NCBI RefSeq assembly: GCF_963576675.1
Contig: NC_088917.1
Location: forward strand, 72,588,610-72,652,609
From: Euphorbia lathyris
Taxonomy: Eukaryota; Streptophyta; Magnoliopsida; Malpighiales; Euphorbiaceae
DNA length: 64,000 nucleotides
Direction of reading: 5' to 3'
In this document: piece by piece, positions 1 through 11,941 of the stretch
Layout of the letters: every line of letters starts with the position of its first letter
How positions within the stretch are numbered: the first letter of the stretch is position 1
The notes under the pieces: generated by a model
Seen by the model: only the letters and a program-made list of their open reading frames with translations
Database searches by the model: none
What the model was told of the DNA's origin: nothing
Position numbers and translations under genes: made by a program

Positions 1-572
1 AAGACACTTTGAAAGTTCAGAGGGCCAATCAACCATTTTGGACAAGTTCAGGGGGCAAATGATGTATTAAGCCAAGAACCTAATAGTAACCTTATGTGAC
101 CCATTACTATCAAATATCAATATCTAGCATGACGCATAGTTCCGTCACCCTCATTTGTTTCTAAGACATTCTTGATTCTCGTCTAAATTAATCAATTTCA
201 AATTACCGACAAAATTTGTTGCCTCTTTTGGGTATAGTCATACCCTTTGACTTGGTGGTGGGTCAATTTTTACTATGTATTTTTCCTTCATCAATGGGCC
301 TTTTTAGAATTAGATGAGTTTTAGAAAGCGAATTGAACTTCTGTTTTATACATATATATATATATATATGTCATTTTTTCAACTGGTTGAATCCCTCTTA
401 CACCGGTTACTTCTCTCTTTCGCCTCCATCTAAACAATAGAATTCCCATTTCACCCCACCCAAATGTTGGAATCTGTTCACCACAGTCATATCAATAAAA
501 AAAGGTTTCTCTCTCTCATTCTTGTCACATTTCACCTCCTCTAAGACTTCCATTTCCAGTTCTCCTTCATAT
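1..572. other. Intergenic sequence left of the outer LTR element
   Basis: No convincing coding frame is seen. The stretch is AT-rich and holds a short TA microsatellite near 352-369. Pyrimidine-rich text near 410-560 could be an old leader or promoter, but nothing confirms that. The last five bases (CATAT, 568-572) are the target-site duplication of the element that follows and recur at 20169-20173, so this sequence was once continuous with 20174 onward. Confidence 0.6.
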
Positions 573-808
573 TGATAGGGGTATTTTACCCCTATCTTTT
601 AGCGTGATTTACGGGTTGATTTTGGATAAAATAAATAAGTTTAATTACAAAAATAAAGTGTTTTGATAAAATAAAGAAATAAAAATAAATCTCGTACTTT
701 CAGTTAATTTTCCTCGTTTTTGATTAGTTTAGGAAATAAAAACGTCAAGCTAACTCGGCTCTCAAGATTTGTATTTCAGGTACGAGAAAGGAGCAAAAAT
801 CCACTCCA

Positions 809-1259
809 TACGCGGGGCGTATCATCCCTTACGCGGGGCGTGAAACATGGTGTCGGTAATGATTGCCTTATCCGCAGACGCCATGTGGAACTCACTCAGC
901 ATACGCAGGGTGTATGCCACCCTACGCGGGGCGTATGACACATGTCGAAAATAATTGGCCTAATCCTGAAAGTCAGACTGCATTGTCTCCCGGAGTCAAC
1001 TCTCTATACGCGGGGCGTAAAAGGTAGTTCTTCAACGTAAAAAGATCAGAGACTCATTTAGGCTGGGCATACTTCAGCTACGCAAGGCGTAAAAGCTCCA
1101 ATTCAATCAATAAAACTTCAGAGACTCAAACACGCGGGGCGTACAATCCTTTACGCAGGGCGTGTTTGAGACAATTAGACACGGAATTGGTCCACATTCA
1201 GGAGATTTCTGACGGAATGGGCACTTACGCGGGGCGTAGACCACTTTACGCGGGGCGTA
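809..1259 (+). repeat. Array of TACGCGGGGCGTA words in U3 of the LTR
   Basis: Copies of the quasi-palindrome TACGCGGGGCGTA (arms ACGC/GCGT around GGG), exact or with a few changes, lie at 809, 830, 902, 923, 1007, 1079, 1131, 1152, 1226 and 1247. Most occur as direct pairs about 20 bp apart. One pair is enclosed by inverted flanks CTCAAACACGC and GCGTGTTTGAG. The copies stand out as islands of CpG in AT-rich DNA. The 3' LTR has the same array around 18556-19048. Confidence 0.9.
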
Positions 1260-1337
1260 TCATGGGGTTTCTGCACCAAATAATGTTGCTCCATATTTGT
1301 ACTTTGTGAAATTACAAGCTTGCCCTTGCTTGATGTC

Positions 1338-1345
1338 TATAAATA
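1338..1345 (+). promoter_or_regulatory. TATA box of outer-element LTR
   Basis: TATAAATA sits downstream of the motif array and about 1 kb before the LTR end. The same box is kept in the 3' LTR at 19127-19134. It is the best candidate for the element's RNA polymerase II core promoter. Confidence 0.6.
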
Positions 1346-2371
1346 GGAAGCTCTTGAACTTCATTTAAACACCAATCAAGAAATAATTACACACTAGAGA
1401 GCTACTATACTTGTTTTGTTATTTGTTGTAGTATAGATTCAGTTTTTGTAGCTAAACTCTCCACCTCGAGAGCTTGTTCGGTTGTTCCGGCATTCCATCG
1501 AAGTTCCGCTCCACCATTCGTCACCAAGCTCGAGAGTTCCACCTCCACGACCTAGGAGACGGCTTTGAGTCCGGTTAGCTAGTTTCAAGGGCGGATTCTC
1601 CCCTTTTACATGCTAATTAGCTTGTACTCTTCCTATGTACTAGGCTTGGTTGTATCCCATTTATATACATTTCATGATTTATAATCTCTATTTCCCTTTA
1701 CGTGCTAGTATTTGCTACTTGTTTTGATATTGATAATTGGCTATTGTGTAGGAGAACGCGATTTCTGACGCCATTCGGGCTATCTTTAGGGAGTTATATA
1801 GGTGTTGCCCTACCGGAAGTGACAAACCGGAAACCGTAGGAATTGACAAGCCACGGAACTTACGGACCCTAGTTTCTAATTCCCCCGTATTAGACACGCC
1901 TTGATTAGGAATTACGTAGTCTAAGTGCTTCACGGGTCGGTCCTACTATACTTAGTCGTCTTTGCAAGAGTAAATTATTATCCGTAAACATTTAGAGTCA
2001 TTATTTATCGTGGTTATAACTTATCGATATTCATCCCACTTCATAGGGTTTTAGCTACACAAGTCGGAGTTGCCAATAGTTAGGATAGTGTGTAGTTGTA
2101 TCTTACTTCACCCCCAAAGTAATCGCCGCTTAAATAACATACGAAACCGAGTCGTCTAATACTTGTAATTATAAATCCCGTGGATTCGATATCCGGTCTT
2201 AACCGGATTATTACTTGATACGACGGGGTACACTTGCCCCTAAGTAGTCGTAGTGTCTAGTAGAGCTAAGAACATTTAAAAGATCACATCCATATTCATA
2301 GCACATTCACCGCAATACACATTTAATCGTCGTAAGAAAAGCTCACACTAGGCGCCGCGCTATCAAGTTTT

Positions 2372-2388
2372 TGGCGCCGTTGCCGGGG
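2372..2388 (+). other. Primer binding site, tRNA-Asp type
   Basis: TGGCGCCGTTGCCGGGG starts six bases after the LTR end and is complementary to the 3' end of plant tRNA-Asp, as used by Athila-type elements. The sequence match is direct; its use as a primer site follows from the family. Confidence 0.88.
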
Positions 2389-2524
2389 ATTTATAATCTC
2401 CTACAATATTAGACAAAAACGTTTCATTGTTAGTTTAAGCATTCTTTTTGTATACATTGTTTATATATATTTTGACTAACATTATTCTTTCTTGTGGATA
2501 ATTCTTTTATACTTGTTTTACTTT

Positions 2525-4016
2525 ATGCACAATCGATCAAAAAGTGATTCTCTAATTCCTATTGATCTCGAAATTGAACGTACTCTTTGTACGATTCGAA
2601 AAGAGAGAATGGCAAACCCCAACGCCGAGGTCAACCAACCCGACGGAAACCAAAGGCCACACGTGAACAACATCCGCGGTGGAAATGATACGAGTTCGAT
2701 GATGGAAATCCTCGCTCCACATCGCCCCCATAATCGTAACGGCATTGTCGCTCCCACAATCCCGGCCAACACATACGAGATCAAGACCAGAATGATCCAA
2801 TTGATACAACAATGTGGTCAATTCGGAGGGGAACTCCGTGAGAACCCCAACGAACATTTGGATAAATTTTTTATGTGTGCCGATACCTCTCGGCAAAATG
2901 GTGTTCCCATTGAGGCTGTGAGACTGAAATTGTTTCCTTTTTCATTGACAGGACAGGCGTTGGAATGGCTACACTCATTGGAGGCGGGATCCATCACGTC
3001 ATGGAAAGAGCTCGAAAAGGAGTTCCGCCGTCCAAAACAGTCAAGTTACGGACCGATATCACATCCTTCAGGTAGTTGGAATGCAAGGCCCTTCACACAG
3101 CTTGGGCTAGGTTCCGAAAGTTGCTCGAAACTTCCCCCACCATGACATCCCAAAGCACGACTTGGTAAGCACTTTTTACCACGGGTTAACCCCCACTAAC
3201 CGTGCGACTGTTGATTCCGCTGCAGGTGGGGATCTATTTCAGAAGTCAGCTAGTGAGGCCTACGAGCTCATTTATGAGCTCGCGAGGAAAAGTGTGCAAT
3301 GGCAAGAGGATCGGCTTGTCGGCCGATCGCGACACCAGACGTTCGCTGTGGAGAAAGAGGCTCCGAAAAGCTCCATAGCAGAAATGAACAAGAAACTTGA
3401 CTCGTTGATCGCCCAATTGAGCCTCAATAAAAGTGTGTAGGTCCTGATGTGCACTCACTGTGGTGGAGACCATGATGCGTTTAATTGCCAAATCGGTACT
3501 CCCTTCGCCAGCGATACCGAAAACATAAGTTATATAGGAGGCAACCAAAGGTATAATTCCCACCCGAACTCCTATTCTCACCACAATAATAATAATAATA
3601 ACGGCGGATGGAGGCCTCGGTACCAACACCCAAACTTATCATATGGCAATAATAATAACGTGTTGAGGCCCCCATCCAGCTTTGAGCAAGAATTTCGGGA
3701 AAACGGGCTCGGGCAATCACAAGCCACGCCCGGTAACCGGAACGCTCCACCTTCCAACAATGTACACGACCAATCGGTCACGTCCTTGTTGAAGGACATA
3801 TTAACCCATCTCTCCGATAGCAAAGTGTTTTGCAGGGATCTTAGCCGCCAGGTGGCCCACCTAAACCGTCAACAACAAGAAAGGCCATTAGGAACCCTCC
3901 CGGCAAACATTGAACAAAACCCGCGAGGTAAAAATAGGGAATCCGGACAAGTGATAACGCTCTTCAACAATAGGAGTTCGGACCCATCAAGCTCCAACGC
4001 GGACACCTTGCAATAA
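2525..4016 (+). pseudogene. Athila-type gag, broken
   Basis: Gag would form the element's cytoplasmic particle and bind its RNA. The frame runs 2525-3145, then the matching protein continues in another frame (3162-3440) and again from 3447 to 4016. The retrotransposon gag core is recognisable: FGGELRENPNEHLDKF, then RLKLFPFSLTGQALEWL. A zinc knuckle, CTHCGGDHDAFNC (CX2CX3HX4C), lies near 3450, and the C-terminal part is rich in Asn, Gln and Pro. A frameshift near 3040 and a TAG at 3438-3440 break it, so no intact protein is made. The start at 2525 is chosen because upstream residues are hydrophobic and atypical; 2609 is an alternative. No pol follows: only about 80 bp separate its end from the nested insertion. 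Confidence 0.85.
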
Positions 4017-4100
4017 GCCGCCATATAAGAAAGTCGAGCTACTTCGACTCAAAACGTAGCATCAGTTTGAATTCCTCGAACCGCTTGTCTATATGTATTA

Positions 4101-4585
4101 TGATAACTTGTGGAAAAATCCTTGATCGGAGCACTTCCCTGTGAGGCGCCGTTGGGATCGGTCGGGGACACTCCGATGCCAAAGTCAGTAAGATGAATCA
4201 AGGAAACAAACTGAATTGACAAGGATTGTGAGAATGTGTGTACCTTGATAGCCTAGGGAATCAGGCTATATATAGGTGAGAAGTTGTAACCTTCAGGTAA
4301 CTAGAAAGTCTCCATTAATGCTCCATTAATGGTGGTTACGAGTTATCTTTAACCTGACAGTTAGCTAATTGATAACCCATTAATGATCTTTATGGCCGTG
4401 TCGGCGACCAGCCGTTATAGTGGCGAATCAAGTGAATGAAGAGATTCGCCTCATAGGTCCGCCAGCGGATCTCTCAGAGCAGATCCGTGGAGATCCGCCT
4501 GCCAGCTCCTCCTTGGGGATCACCGTGTGGCGTTCTAAAGGTAAATATCCCTTTTAGTCCTCGAGTTAATATCTCGATGTTATCA
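4101..4585 (-). repeat. 3' LTR of the Tat element
   Basis: The repeat begins TGATAAC and ends GTTATCA, and matches 13834-14318. It contains several GCGGATC/GATCCGC words around 4450-4505. In the plus orientation it lies directly upstream of the antisense gene at 4883, so it may supply that gene's promoter; this is inferred from position. Confidence 0.92.
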
Positions 4586-4600
4586 GAAGCCCCTCCAAAA
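4586..4600 (-). other. Polypurine tract of the Tat element
   Basis: On the minus strand the bases just before the 3' LTR read TTTTGGAGGGGCTTC, a purine-rich stretch at the position where plus-strand DNA priming is expected. It fixes the element's direction independently of the ORFs. Confidence 0.65.
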
Positions 4601-4882
4601 TGCCTTTAAAGTCCTTTAGGGCTTTTGAGCTTCCGCGCGCCGTCATAAACATCTGCATTAATGAGCACACTGTTCAATGCCAATGGATGAGTGACACGTG
4701 TAGTGGACGCACTGTCCCAGGAAGGAGAAAACTTTCTTCTTCCTTTTTCACTTTCTCTTTCTTCCTCACTTCTTCGTTTTTTCTCCATTGCTCGAAGCTT
4801 TTTCCAGGAATTTTTCAGAGTTTCGCACCAAGCTTCCGATTCTTCATGTAAGTTTATTTTCTTCTGTTTAACTTTTCTCTGG

Positions 4883-7174
4883 ATGTTTAGAAGTTCGTCT
4901 TCATCCTCTATATCAACTTCAGAACTTTTTAACTCAACCCCTTCTCCCGAAATAGAAGTAGATTTTAGTTGGACCACTTCATCGTCGGAGAACTCTTCTT
5001 CTTCCGAGGGCACGATTAACTCTGATTTAGCTGGGTCCAGTAACTCGGCGCGTAATCATTACCTAACTCATTCCACTAGGAACCCGACTCTTTTTACTTC
5101 TGTCTCCGGCACCGCTCCGGCCGATGTATCTAGGTGGTTTCCGGGGACAATGGCCTCTTCTTCCATTCCTCCTAAGAAAAAGAATCCCCGCGCGGAGTCT
5201 ACTCCGTCTCATATGAGCGCCGCGGATCTAATGGATCTGGCGAATCGTTTTCCCTGGATCAAAAACTCTGAGACTCAGCTTGCCGCGCCTCATCAACGTC
5301 CTTCCTGTCCGCCTAGCGGTTTCCTTACAGTATACTATAGTCACGTGGAGAGAGGGTTCCGGCTTCCTCTTCCGAAGATGATGGCGGATATCCTCTCCTA
5401 CTTTGACATCACGGTGAGCCAGCTACATCCCAAATGTTGGTTGGATATCGCTTTAGATTGCTACCTCGCCTCAAATTTAGGAGTGGTATATACGGGTCGT
5501 ATCTTTAGAGCTTTTCACAAGCCATCAAAATGGAAGTCCGAATCCTATCTTACGTTCGCCAAATTCGGAGTGTATTCGCCCTTTAGTGACAAAATGTCCA
5601 ATGTTAACTGCTGGGATGAGAGATTCTTCTACGTGAAGATAAAAGATGGCGAACCACTGGGTTTTCCTTCGTTTTGGAATCCCAGGCCACTACATATGGC
5701 GGGTGATATGCGAATTTTAACGAATGGTGATGAGAAGGTGGCGGAGCTCATGAGGCAAATCAAGGCGGATGCATGGACATATGCGGATGCCTTAGCTTTC
5801 ATGATGAGTGATATTCCATTGATTCGCTAGGAAGGGGATCAACTTATTTACTCAAAGATTACGGAATTTGACCAAGGTACCCTTCATTTCTTCATGAACT
5901 TTGATTACTTTAATGTTTTCCTTGGCAGGGGTTTATCTAAGGCCAATCACGCTCTTGCAGAGAAGCGTAGGAAGTTTCTGGAGGCTGAAGCACGCAAGAA
6001 AATCAAGCGGCGAATCCTCAAACTGATACTGGCAAACGTCCCGCGGAAACAGTGGTTGAGCCGCCACTAAAGAGGAGGAAGCCTAACACCACTAGAGGCC
6101 TTAAGCTTATGGCGGATGCCATGAGGTCCGCCAGGCCTGCTGGGGAGATTGCAGAGGTAGGTTACCTTTTATTTTTATTTGTTCACCAAGTTTTTGACTT
6201 GAGTTTTGACTCTTGAATGTTTGTGTAGACGGCGAAGCCCGATATTGGTGGGTACTGGTCCGCCAAATTTGGAGCCCAAGGTTCTTTCGAGAATGAATCC
6301 ATCCTAAACGATTTGGATGAGGCCTTGGGTCAGGTAGGCGAAGTACATAGGAACCATAACCAGATTCCTGGTTCCATTCATGCTCAAAGGGGAAAAACGG
6401 AGCTCCTCATGGTGAGTTCCCTTAAAAAGGATGCAGAAAATACTAGTCCTTCATCCCTTTTTGCCTTTTGACTGAATTGTTTGTTTTTGACAGTTGTATA
6501 CTCGCATACGTACCATGGAAACAGAGCTTCTCCAAAATGTGGCGGATAAGGCAACCATCGAGAAGTTAGAGAAAGAGTTAGCGGAAGCCAATGCGAATAT
6601 CTCTTCTGCTAATGCAAACCTTGTCTCCGCGAATTCAAACCTTGCCTCCGCCACATCCGCCTTGGTTCTTAGGGATAAAGAAATTGAGAGACTAAAGGCA
6701 CAGATCGTGTCTGATGCCAAAAGCCATGAGGACGCCCTTGGAGAAGCTGAATACATGGCGGGCGAGCAAGCTTTTTACTACGGCGAAATGCTCATGGAGT
6801 ACTTCTCACTGGCGCATCCTGAAACTAATTTCACAGATCCGTAATTCACCATCCCCGAACCAGAGGATGTGGCGAAGTTCAACAAAATGTTAGATGCTAA
6901 GGAGTACCTCCGTGATTATGTCCGGAGATGGATGAAGGGGCCCATGGAAGAAACCAAGCCATCCCCTACTGTCATATTAGATGAGCTTGAGGAGGTGCCC
7001 CCTAAGGCGGATGCGGAACCGATTCCTGACCAGACTCTTCCCCTTGGTCCCACATCCTCTGTGGATAAGGAGGTATCCCCGGCTGGCGTATCTGTGGATG
7101 TGGAGAAGGAAGATCCCCAAGCAAGCGCCGTGAGCAAGGAAAGCACAAAGGAGGATGCTCCCATTGTTACTTAG
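4883..7174 (+). pseudogene. Spliced antisense ORF of the Tat element (Transposase_28-like)
   Basis: This gene runs opposite to gag-pol. Likely exons are 4883-5876, 5929-6156, 6229-6411 and 6494-7174, each with GT-AG borders. The first exon has a Ser/Glu-rich N-terminus, a PPKKKNPR basic patch and a core containing ERGFRLPLPKMMADILSYF. That core resembles the 'putative gypsy type transposon' domain (Pfam Transposase_28), related in style to plant mobile domains. Exon 2 carries PLKRRKPN, a possible nuclear signal. Exon 4 encodes a coiled coil rich in Ala/Asn/Ser heptads and an acidic Pro-rich tail. Antisense ORFs here are a known Tat-clade trait, of unknown function. In-frame stops at 5828 and 6842 and a probable frameshift in exon 2 suggest decay. 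Confidence 0.72.
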
Positions 7175-7850
7175 TCTGTTTTTTATTTGTGATATTGTAA
7201 AAACGTCTTTAAGTACAATTTGTTTTAATCCTTCATGGAAGCTATGTTATTTTACTTTTACGTTTGCGTAAGAAAATATGTATAGGCATCTAGGATTTGT
7301 GTTGGAATAGGTGGCCAGCCATACTCCATTGTATGAACCTTTGTGAAGGTTAGAAGCTGTTCTATTCCTTCTGGAGGAAGTAAAGCTGCCCAGGGGACCA
7401 ATTTGCTACCTATCTTTGAGGTGAAAGTGATCCGCCCGTAGGACTTGTGAATCCTTCTCTAGGAAGGATAAGAGAGTGTAAAGACCTTGCGTCCAAGGAT
7501 CGTTTTAACTCTATTGGAGATTGGGATCCGCTTAGAGACGGACCCGCCCATAAGATTGATTCTCTTATGTCTTTTAAGGCGTAAAAAACGTAGCTATAAG
7601 ATAGCGATACATTGTAAATATGAAGAGCGTTGGATGCCCCCCTTCTTTTTAAGACTGGAATATTGATATTGCTGCAATAAATGATAAAAAGAACATAGAT
7701 AATAGAACAAATGATGTTTATTAATAGGAGAAATGCTTTATTACAGCAAGTAGGTCTTATAGGTGAGCCTCGTTAAAACCTTTAATAAGAAAAACCACAT
7801 GGGAAAAAGCTTATTAAAGGAAAAAGAGTACTCAAGACCGTGTGTACACT
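7175..7850. other. Non-coding spacer between antisense ORF and pol
   Basis: No gene is seen between the two convergent reading regions. The stretch presumably holds the 3' ends of the antisense transcript and of pol. It still carries the element's GGCGGAT/ATCCGCC-type words, for example near 7430, 7526 and 7540, although it is not coding. Confidence 0.6.
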
Positions 7851-10800
7851 TCATTTTCTGACAAAGTATTTGCGGAGATTTTGGAGGTTCCATGTGCGTG
7901 GCAGTGTATTGCCCTCCATGTCTTGGATTTTAAATGTGGCGAATCCAATCTTGTCCACTATCTGATACGGACCCGTCCAGTTGAGTCCTAACTTGCCCTT
8001 GCCTTCTCGAGACTGGACTTTGTCAGCCTTTCAGAGCACAAGGTCACCCACATTTAGATCCACAAGCTTGGCGTTCTTATCATGGTAAGCTGTGATCCGC
8101 TGTTTATATGCCGCCATGCGCACATAGGATTGATCCCTGCGATCTTCTATCTGATCTAGATGTTCCTTTAGCCGCTTACTGTTGTCCTCTTCACAATAAA
8201 AGGCTACTCGATCACTGGGGACCTGTATTTCGACTGGGATCACGGCTTCGACACCATGAGAAAGGGCGAATGGTGTTTCCCCTGTGGCCGTCCTTAGGGT
8301 GGTGCGATAAGCCCATAGAACACTTGTCAGCTGATCCGCCCACTTCTTATCATGCTCTCCTAATCTCTTCTTTATCCCTTTTACGATCGTCCGATTGGTA
8401 ACTCCAGTCATCCCGTTGGACTGGGGATAATAAATGGAGGCGAATCTGTTCTGGATGCCCAACCCTTCACAGAAAGCTTTGAATTCGCCACAGTTGAACT
8501 GTGTTCCATTATCGGTGATGATGGTATGTGGAACACCGTATCTTCCCACAATATTATCTTTGATGAATTCCACCATTCGTTCTGCCGTAATGGAGGAAAC
8601 AGCTTCGGCTTCTACCCATTTGGTGAAATGGTCCACTGCTACTACCACGTACCTCCTCTGTCGGTGAGTCGGAGGAAATGGGCCAACAATGTCTATTCCC
8701 CAGAGGGAGAATGGACGTCCTTCCATAATAGGCCTCTGGATATGTTTGGCAGTATGTGATTCATTCGCATGAATCTGGCAATTGTGACAAGATTCTACCA
8801 ATTTTTGGGCATCCAATTCTGCCGTGGGCCAATAGAAACCCGCTAACCTGGATTTCTTCAAGATGGTGGCGGATGCTTCATGAGCCCCACATGATCCCTC
8901 ATGTAGCTCTTTGAGGATTTGCTGTCCCTCTTTCGGCAGAATGCACTTCAACCAGGGATGGCTAAAGGATTTTCTGTAAAGGCCGTCATTGATCAAGGAG
9001 AAATAAGCCGCTCTCCTGACTATCCGTCGTGCCTCTTCTTTGTCTTTAAGTAAGGTTCCATTTAGCAGATATTGGTGGATGACCGATCTCCAATCATCTT
9101 CTACCGTTGTGAGTAGGGATACTTCCTCTGAGGCGAAGGCTGGAGCTATTTTAACTTTGAAGGGACAATCCGGATCTGTCCAGTTTTCCTCACAAGAGGC
9201 CATTTTGGCCAAATGATCTGCCTCTGTGTTGGACTCCCTTGGTACATGAATCAGCTCCTATTTAGTTTCTTTAGTCTCAAGGTGATCCAACAATTTTTTG
9301 ACTTTTGCTACGTATTTGGCCAGAACCTCGTCTTTCACCTTGTAATTCTTGATTACTTGGTTGACCATTAGTTTAGAATCACTATAGATCACAATCCGCT
9401 CTGGAGTGATTTCTTTGAGTAGGCGTAATCCCAATATCAGAGCTTCATATTCAGTAGCATTATTAGTTGCATGGAAATTTAATTTTGCTGCGTACCGTAA
9501 TTTTATGTATTGGGGACCCTTGATCACAACGCCTACACTAGCTCCATCGGCTGAGGAAGCGCCATCGGTGTACATTGTCCATTCCTCTATTGGAGGCTTG
9601 GGATGATCTATCCCTTCATCAGTGAATTCATTTGCAAAGTCCACTAGGACCTGACTCTTTAAAGCTGACCTGCTTTCATATCTCACATCGAATTCGCCCA
9701 GGCGAATTGCCCATTCCATCAACCTTCCCGAAGTGTCTGGTTTCTGCAACACCTTTCTCATTGGTATATTTGTTCGAACAACTATAGTATAAAAAAGGGC
9801 GGCCCGGTCGCATTACGCGTCCCCGCTGAGCGAGGGTCCGGGGAGGGGTCCCACCACAAGGGTGTATTGGGGGCAAGCCTTCCCTTGCCAATTTAATTGG
9901 CAAGAGGCCGCTCCTAAGACTCGAACCCGTGACCTCTGGTCACACGAACAACTATAGTATGCGCCTGAAAATATGGCCTAAGGCGGATTGCCGTGGTGAC
10001 AATAGCCAGTGCCATTTTATCAAGTTTAGAATATCTGGTTTTGGCGTCCTTCAGAATCTTGCTCACATAATAAATTGGAAACTGCTGGACATCTTCCTCT
10101 CGTATCATGACCGTACATACGGCCTTATCCGTAACTGATACATACATGTAGAGGTCTTCTCCCTTCAAAGGTCGACTCATCATGGGTGGCTCTGTGAGGA
10201 ACCGCTTGATTCCTTCGAAGGCCCTTTCACAATCTTCATTCCACTCCAATGCCTTTTGCTTCTTAATGACCTCGTAAAAGGGCTGACATTTGCGGGCTGA
10301 ACAAGAGATGAACCTGCCCAAGGCTATGATACGCACATTAAGGCGTTGTACTTCTCTGATATTCCGCGGTGCTTGCATTTCTAGGACAGCCTTAACCTTG
10401 TCAGGATTTGGGCTAACTCCTTTTTCGCTGATCATGAACCCTAAGAATTTTCCATACGTCGCGCCAAAAGTGCACTTCTCTGGGTTCAGCTTAATGTTGT
10501 GGCGTCGGAGTAGGTCCAGTACCTCTTTTATATCATCTGCATGCTTTTCTATGGTCGTACTTTTGATGATCATGTCATCTACATATACAGAATAGTTAGC
10601 CCCTTTGCTATCTGCGAATATCTTGTTCATCATCCTCTGATAAGTTGCACCCGCGTTCTTAAGCCCAAAGGGCATAACTTTGAAACAATAAGTGGCTTGG
10701 TGTGTTACGAACGAGGTCTTGATTCTATCTGAGGGCTCCATGGGGATCTGATGATAACTTGACTTCACATCAGTAAAGGAGTACATTGCGTGATCGGCGG

Positions 10801-11941
10801 TTCCATCTACAAGCATGTCAATACATGGCAAAGGATAATTGTCTTTGGGGCAGGCTTTGTTAAGATCTGTAAAGTCAATGCACATGCGGTAAGATCCGCC
10901 CGCTTTTTTCACCAAAACGACATTCGCCAACCACTGTGTGTAAAGCACCTCTTCAATGGCATCCGCCCGCTGGAGCTTGATGATCTCCTCCTCAATCACC
11001 TTCTGCCTTTTCGGGCCATGATTTCTCCGCTTCTGAGCCACAGGAACTGCATCTTTATCAATGTTGAGCTTGTGAGTGATCACGTCTGGACTGATCCCGG
11101 GGAGAATTTCATCCTTCCATGCGAAGACATCTTCTGCCTCACAGAGCACTTTGGTGATTGCATTTTTAATTTTGCCTTTGAGCCCTTTAGCCATTCGCAC
11201 CTGCTTTTCATCCGTCATAAGGTATATTTCGGTCTCGCCCAAGGCCATTGTGACGCACTCCTCTTCATCTTCCTCCTTAGATTGTGGGCGAATCATTAGT
11301 GATGCCGAATATGTCTCCTGGGCCACTTTTTGGCTACCTCTGATCATTACACCTCCCTTGGCCGTGGGGATGTAAAGTGTTAAGTGGCGAATGGAGATAA
11401 GAGCTGCAACTTCGGTGATAAAGGGCCGTCCGAGGATGATATTGTAAGCTAACTGACCATCCAAGACAGAAAATTCTAGATCTCCTTTCCAGACCTGATC
11501 ATCGTCTGTAAGCTCACAATCCAAAGTGACTTGGCCTTTTGTTTGAATAGTATGTCCCGTCACTCCCAAGATATCGACCAGAGTTGGCTCTACTTGAACA
11601 GGATCAATCATGAGTTTGGCGAAAGCTCCTCTAGTGATGACATTGCATGAACTCCCAGTATCGATCTTTACTCTTTTCATCTCCCAGCCTTCCACCATCA
11701 TAGTGACGACCAGTGCATCCGCATGGGGAAAGGGGCGATTTAACGACGTCTTGTCAAGGGCGGTAGTCCTTACCTTTTTTAACATTGGCTCGTATCCAGG
11801 TCCGCCCGCTATGACATTGATGGTACCCTTTCCTTTCTTCTTTGGGTCCTCCTTGGATCTATCACCATCTCCTTTCTTGCCTTCAGTTTGGATGAACCGA
11901 TCCAATTTGCCCCTCTCTACGAGACGCTCGGGTCCCAGCAT
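7851..11941 (-). pseudogene. Tat pol: PR-RT-RH-aRH-INT, inactivated
   Basis: The pol polyprotein processes proteins, copies RNA to DNA and inserts it. In order on the minus strand: aspartic protease (KIDTGSSCNVI, near 11670), reverse transcriptase (MCIDFTDLNKACPKDNYPLP to YVDDMIIKS, near 10880-10550), Ty3 RNase H (to about 9960), archaeal-type RNase H (MYTDGASSADGASVGVV, near 9560) and integrase (WGIDIVGPFPP and ITDNGTQF, near 8700-8500). The tail GPYQIVDKIGFATFKI ends at a stop at 7851-7853. Damage: a SINE at 9791-9944, a TAG at 9258-9260 and a TGA at 8031-8033. The third catalytic residue of integrase reads NGMTGVTNR where relatives have Glu before VTNR. Gag and pol overlap out of frame at 11917-11941, probably a frameshift of an originally continuous polyprotein. 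Confidence 0.9.
9791..9944 (-). mobile_element. 5'-truncated Au-type SINE in pol
   Basis: On the minus strand the insert has a B-box-like GGTTCGAGTC, the body words GGGAAGGCTTG, ACCCTTGTGG and CCCCGGACCC, and ends in a T run, as Au SINEs do. The tRNA-like A-box end is missing. A 16-bp target duplication (CGAACAACTATAGTAT) lies at 9775-9790 and 9945-9960. The insertion splits the RNase H coding region and introduces stops, so it postdates the Tat insertion. Confidence 0.9.

Larger units (their letters stand above)
573..2365 (+). repeat. 5' LTR of outer element
   Basis: The 1793-bp repeat is bounded by TG and CA and matches 18320-20168 along its length. It holds a TATAAATA box at 1338-1345, which probably sets the U3/R boundary just downstream. 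The CpG-rich motif cluster lies upstream of this box, in U3, where promoter control elements would be expected. The 3' copy has an extra motif-containing segment and a duplication near TTCATATTTATAA. Confidence 0.93.

Noticed and set aside
3246..3629. Minus-strand ORF in the gag region
   Set aside because: The strand opposite shows clear gag homology with a zinc knuckle; this frame is a shadow.
10790..11299. 169-codon plus-strand ORF
   Set aside because: It is a shadow of the protease/RT coding region on the minus strand, and its protein resembles nothing.
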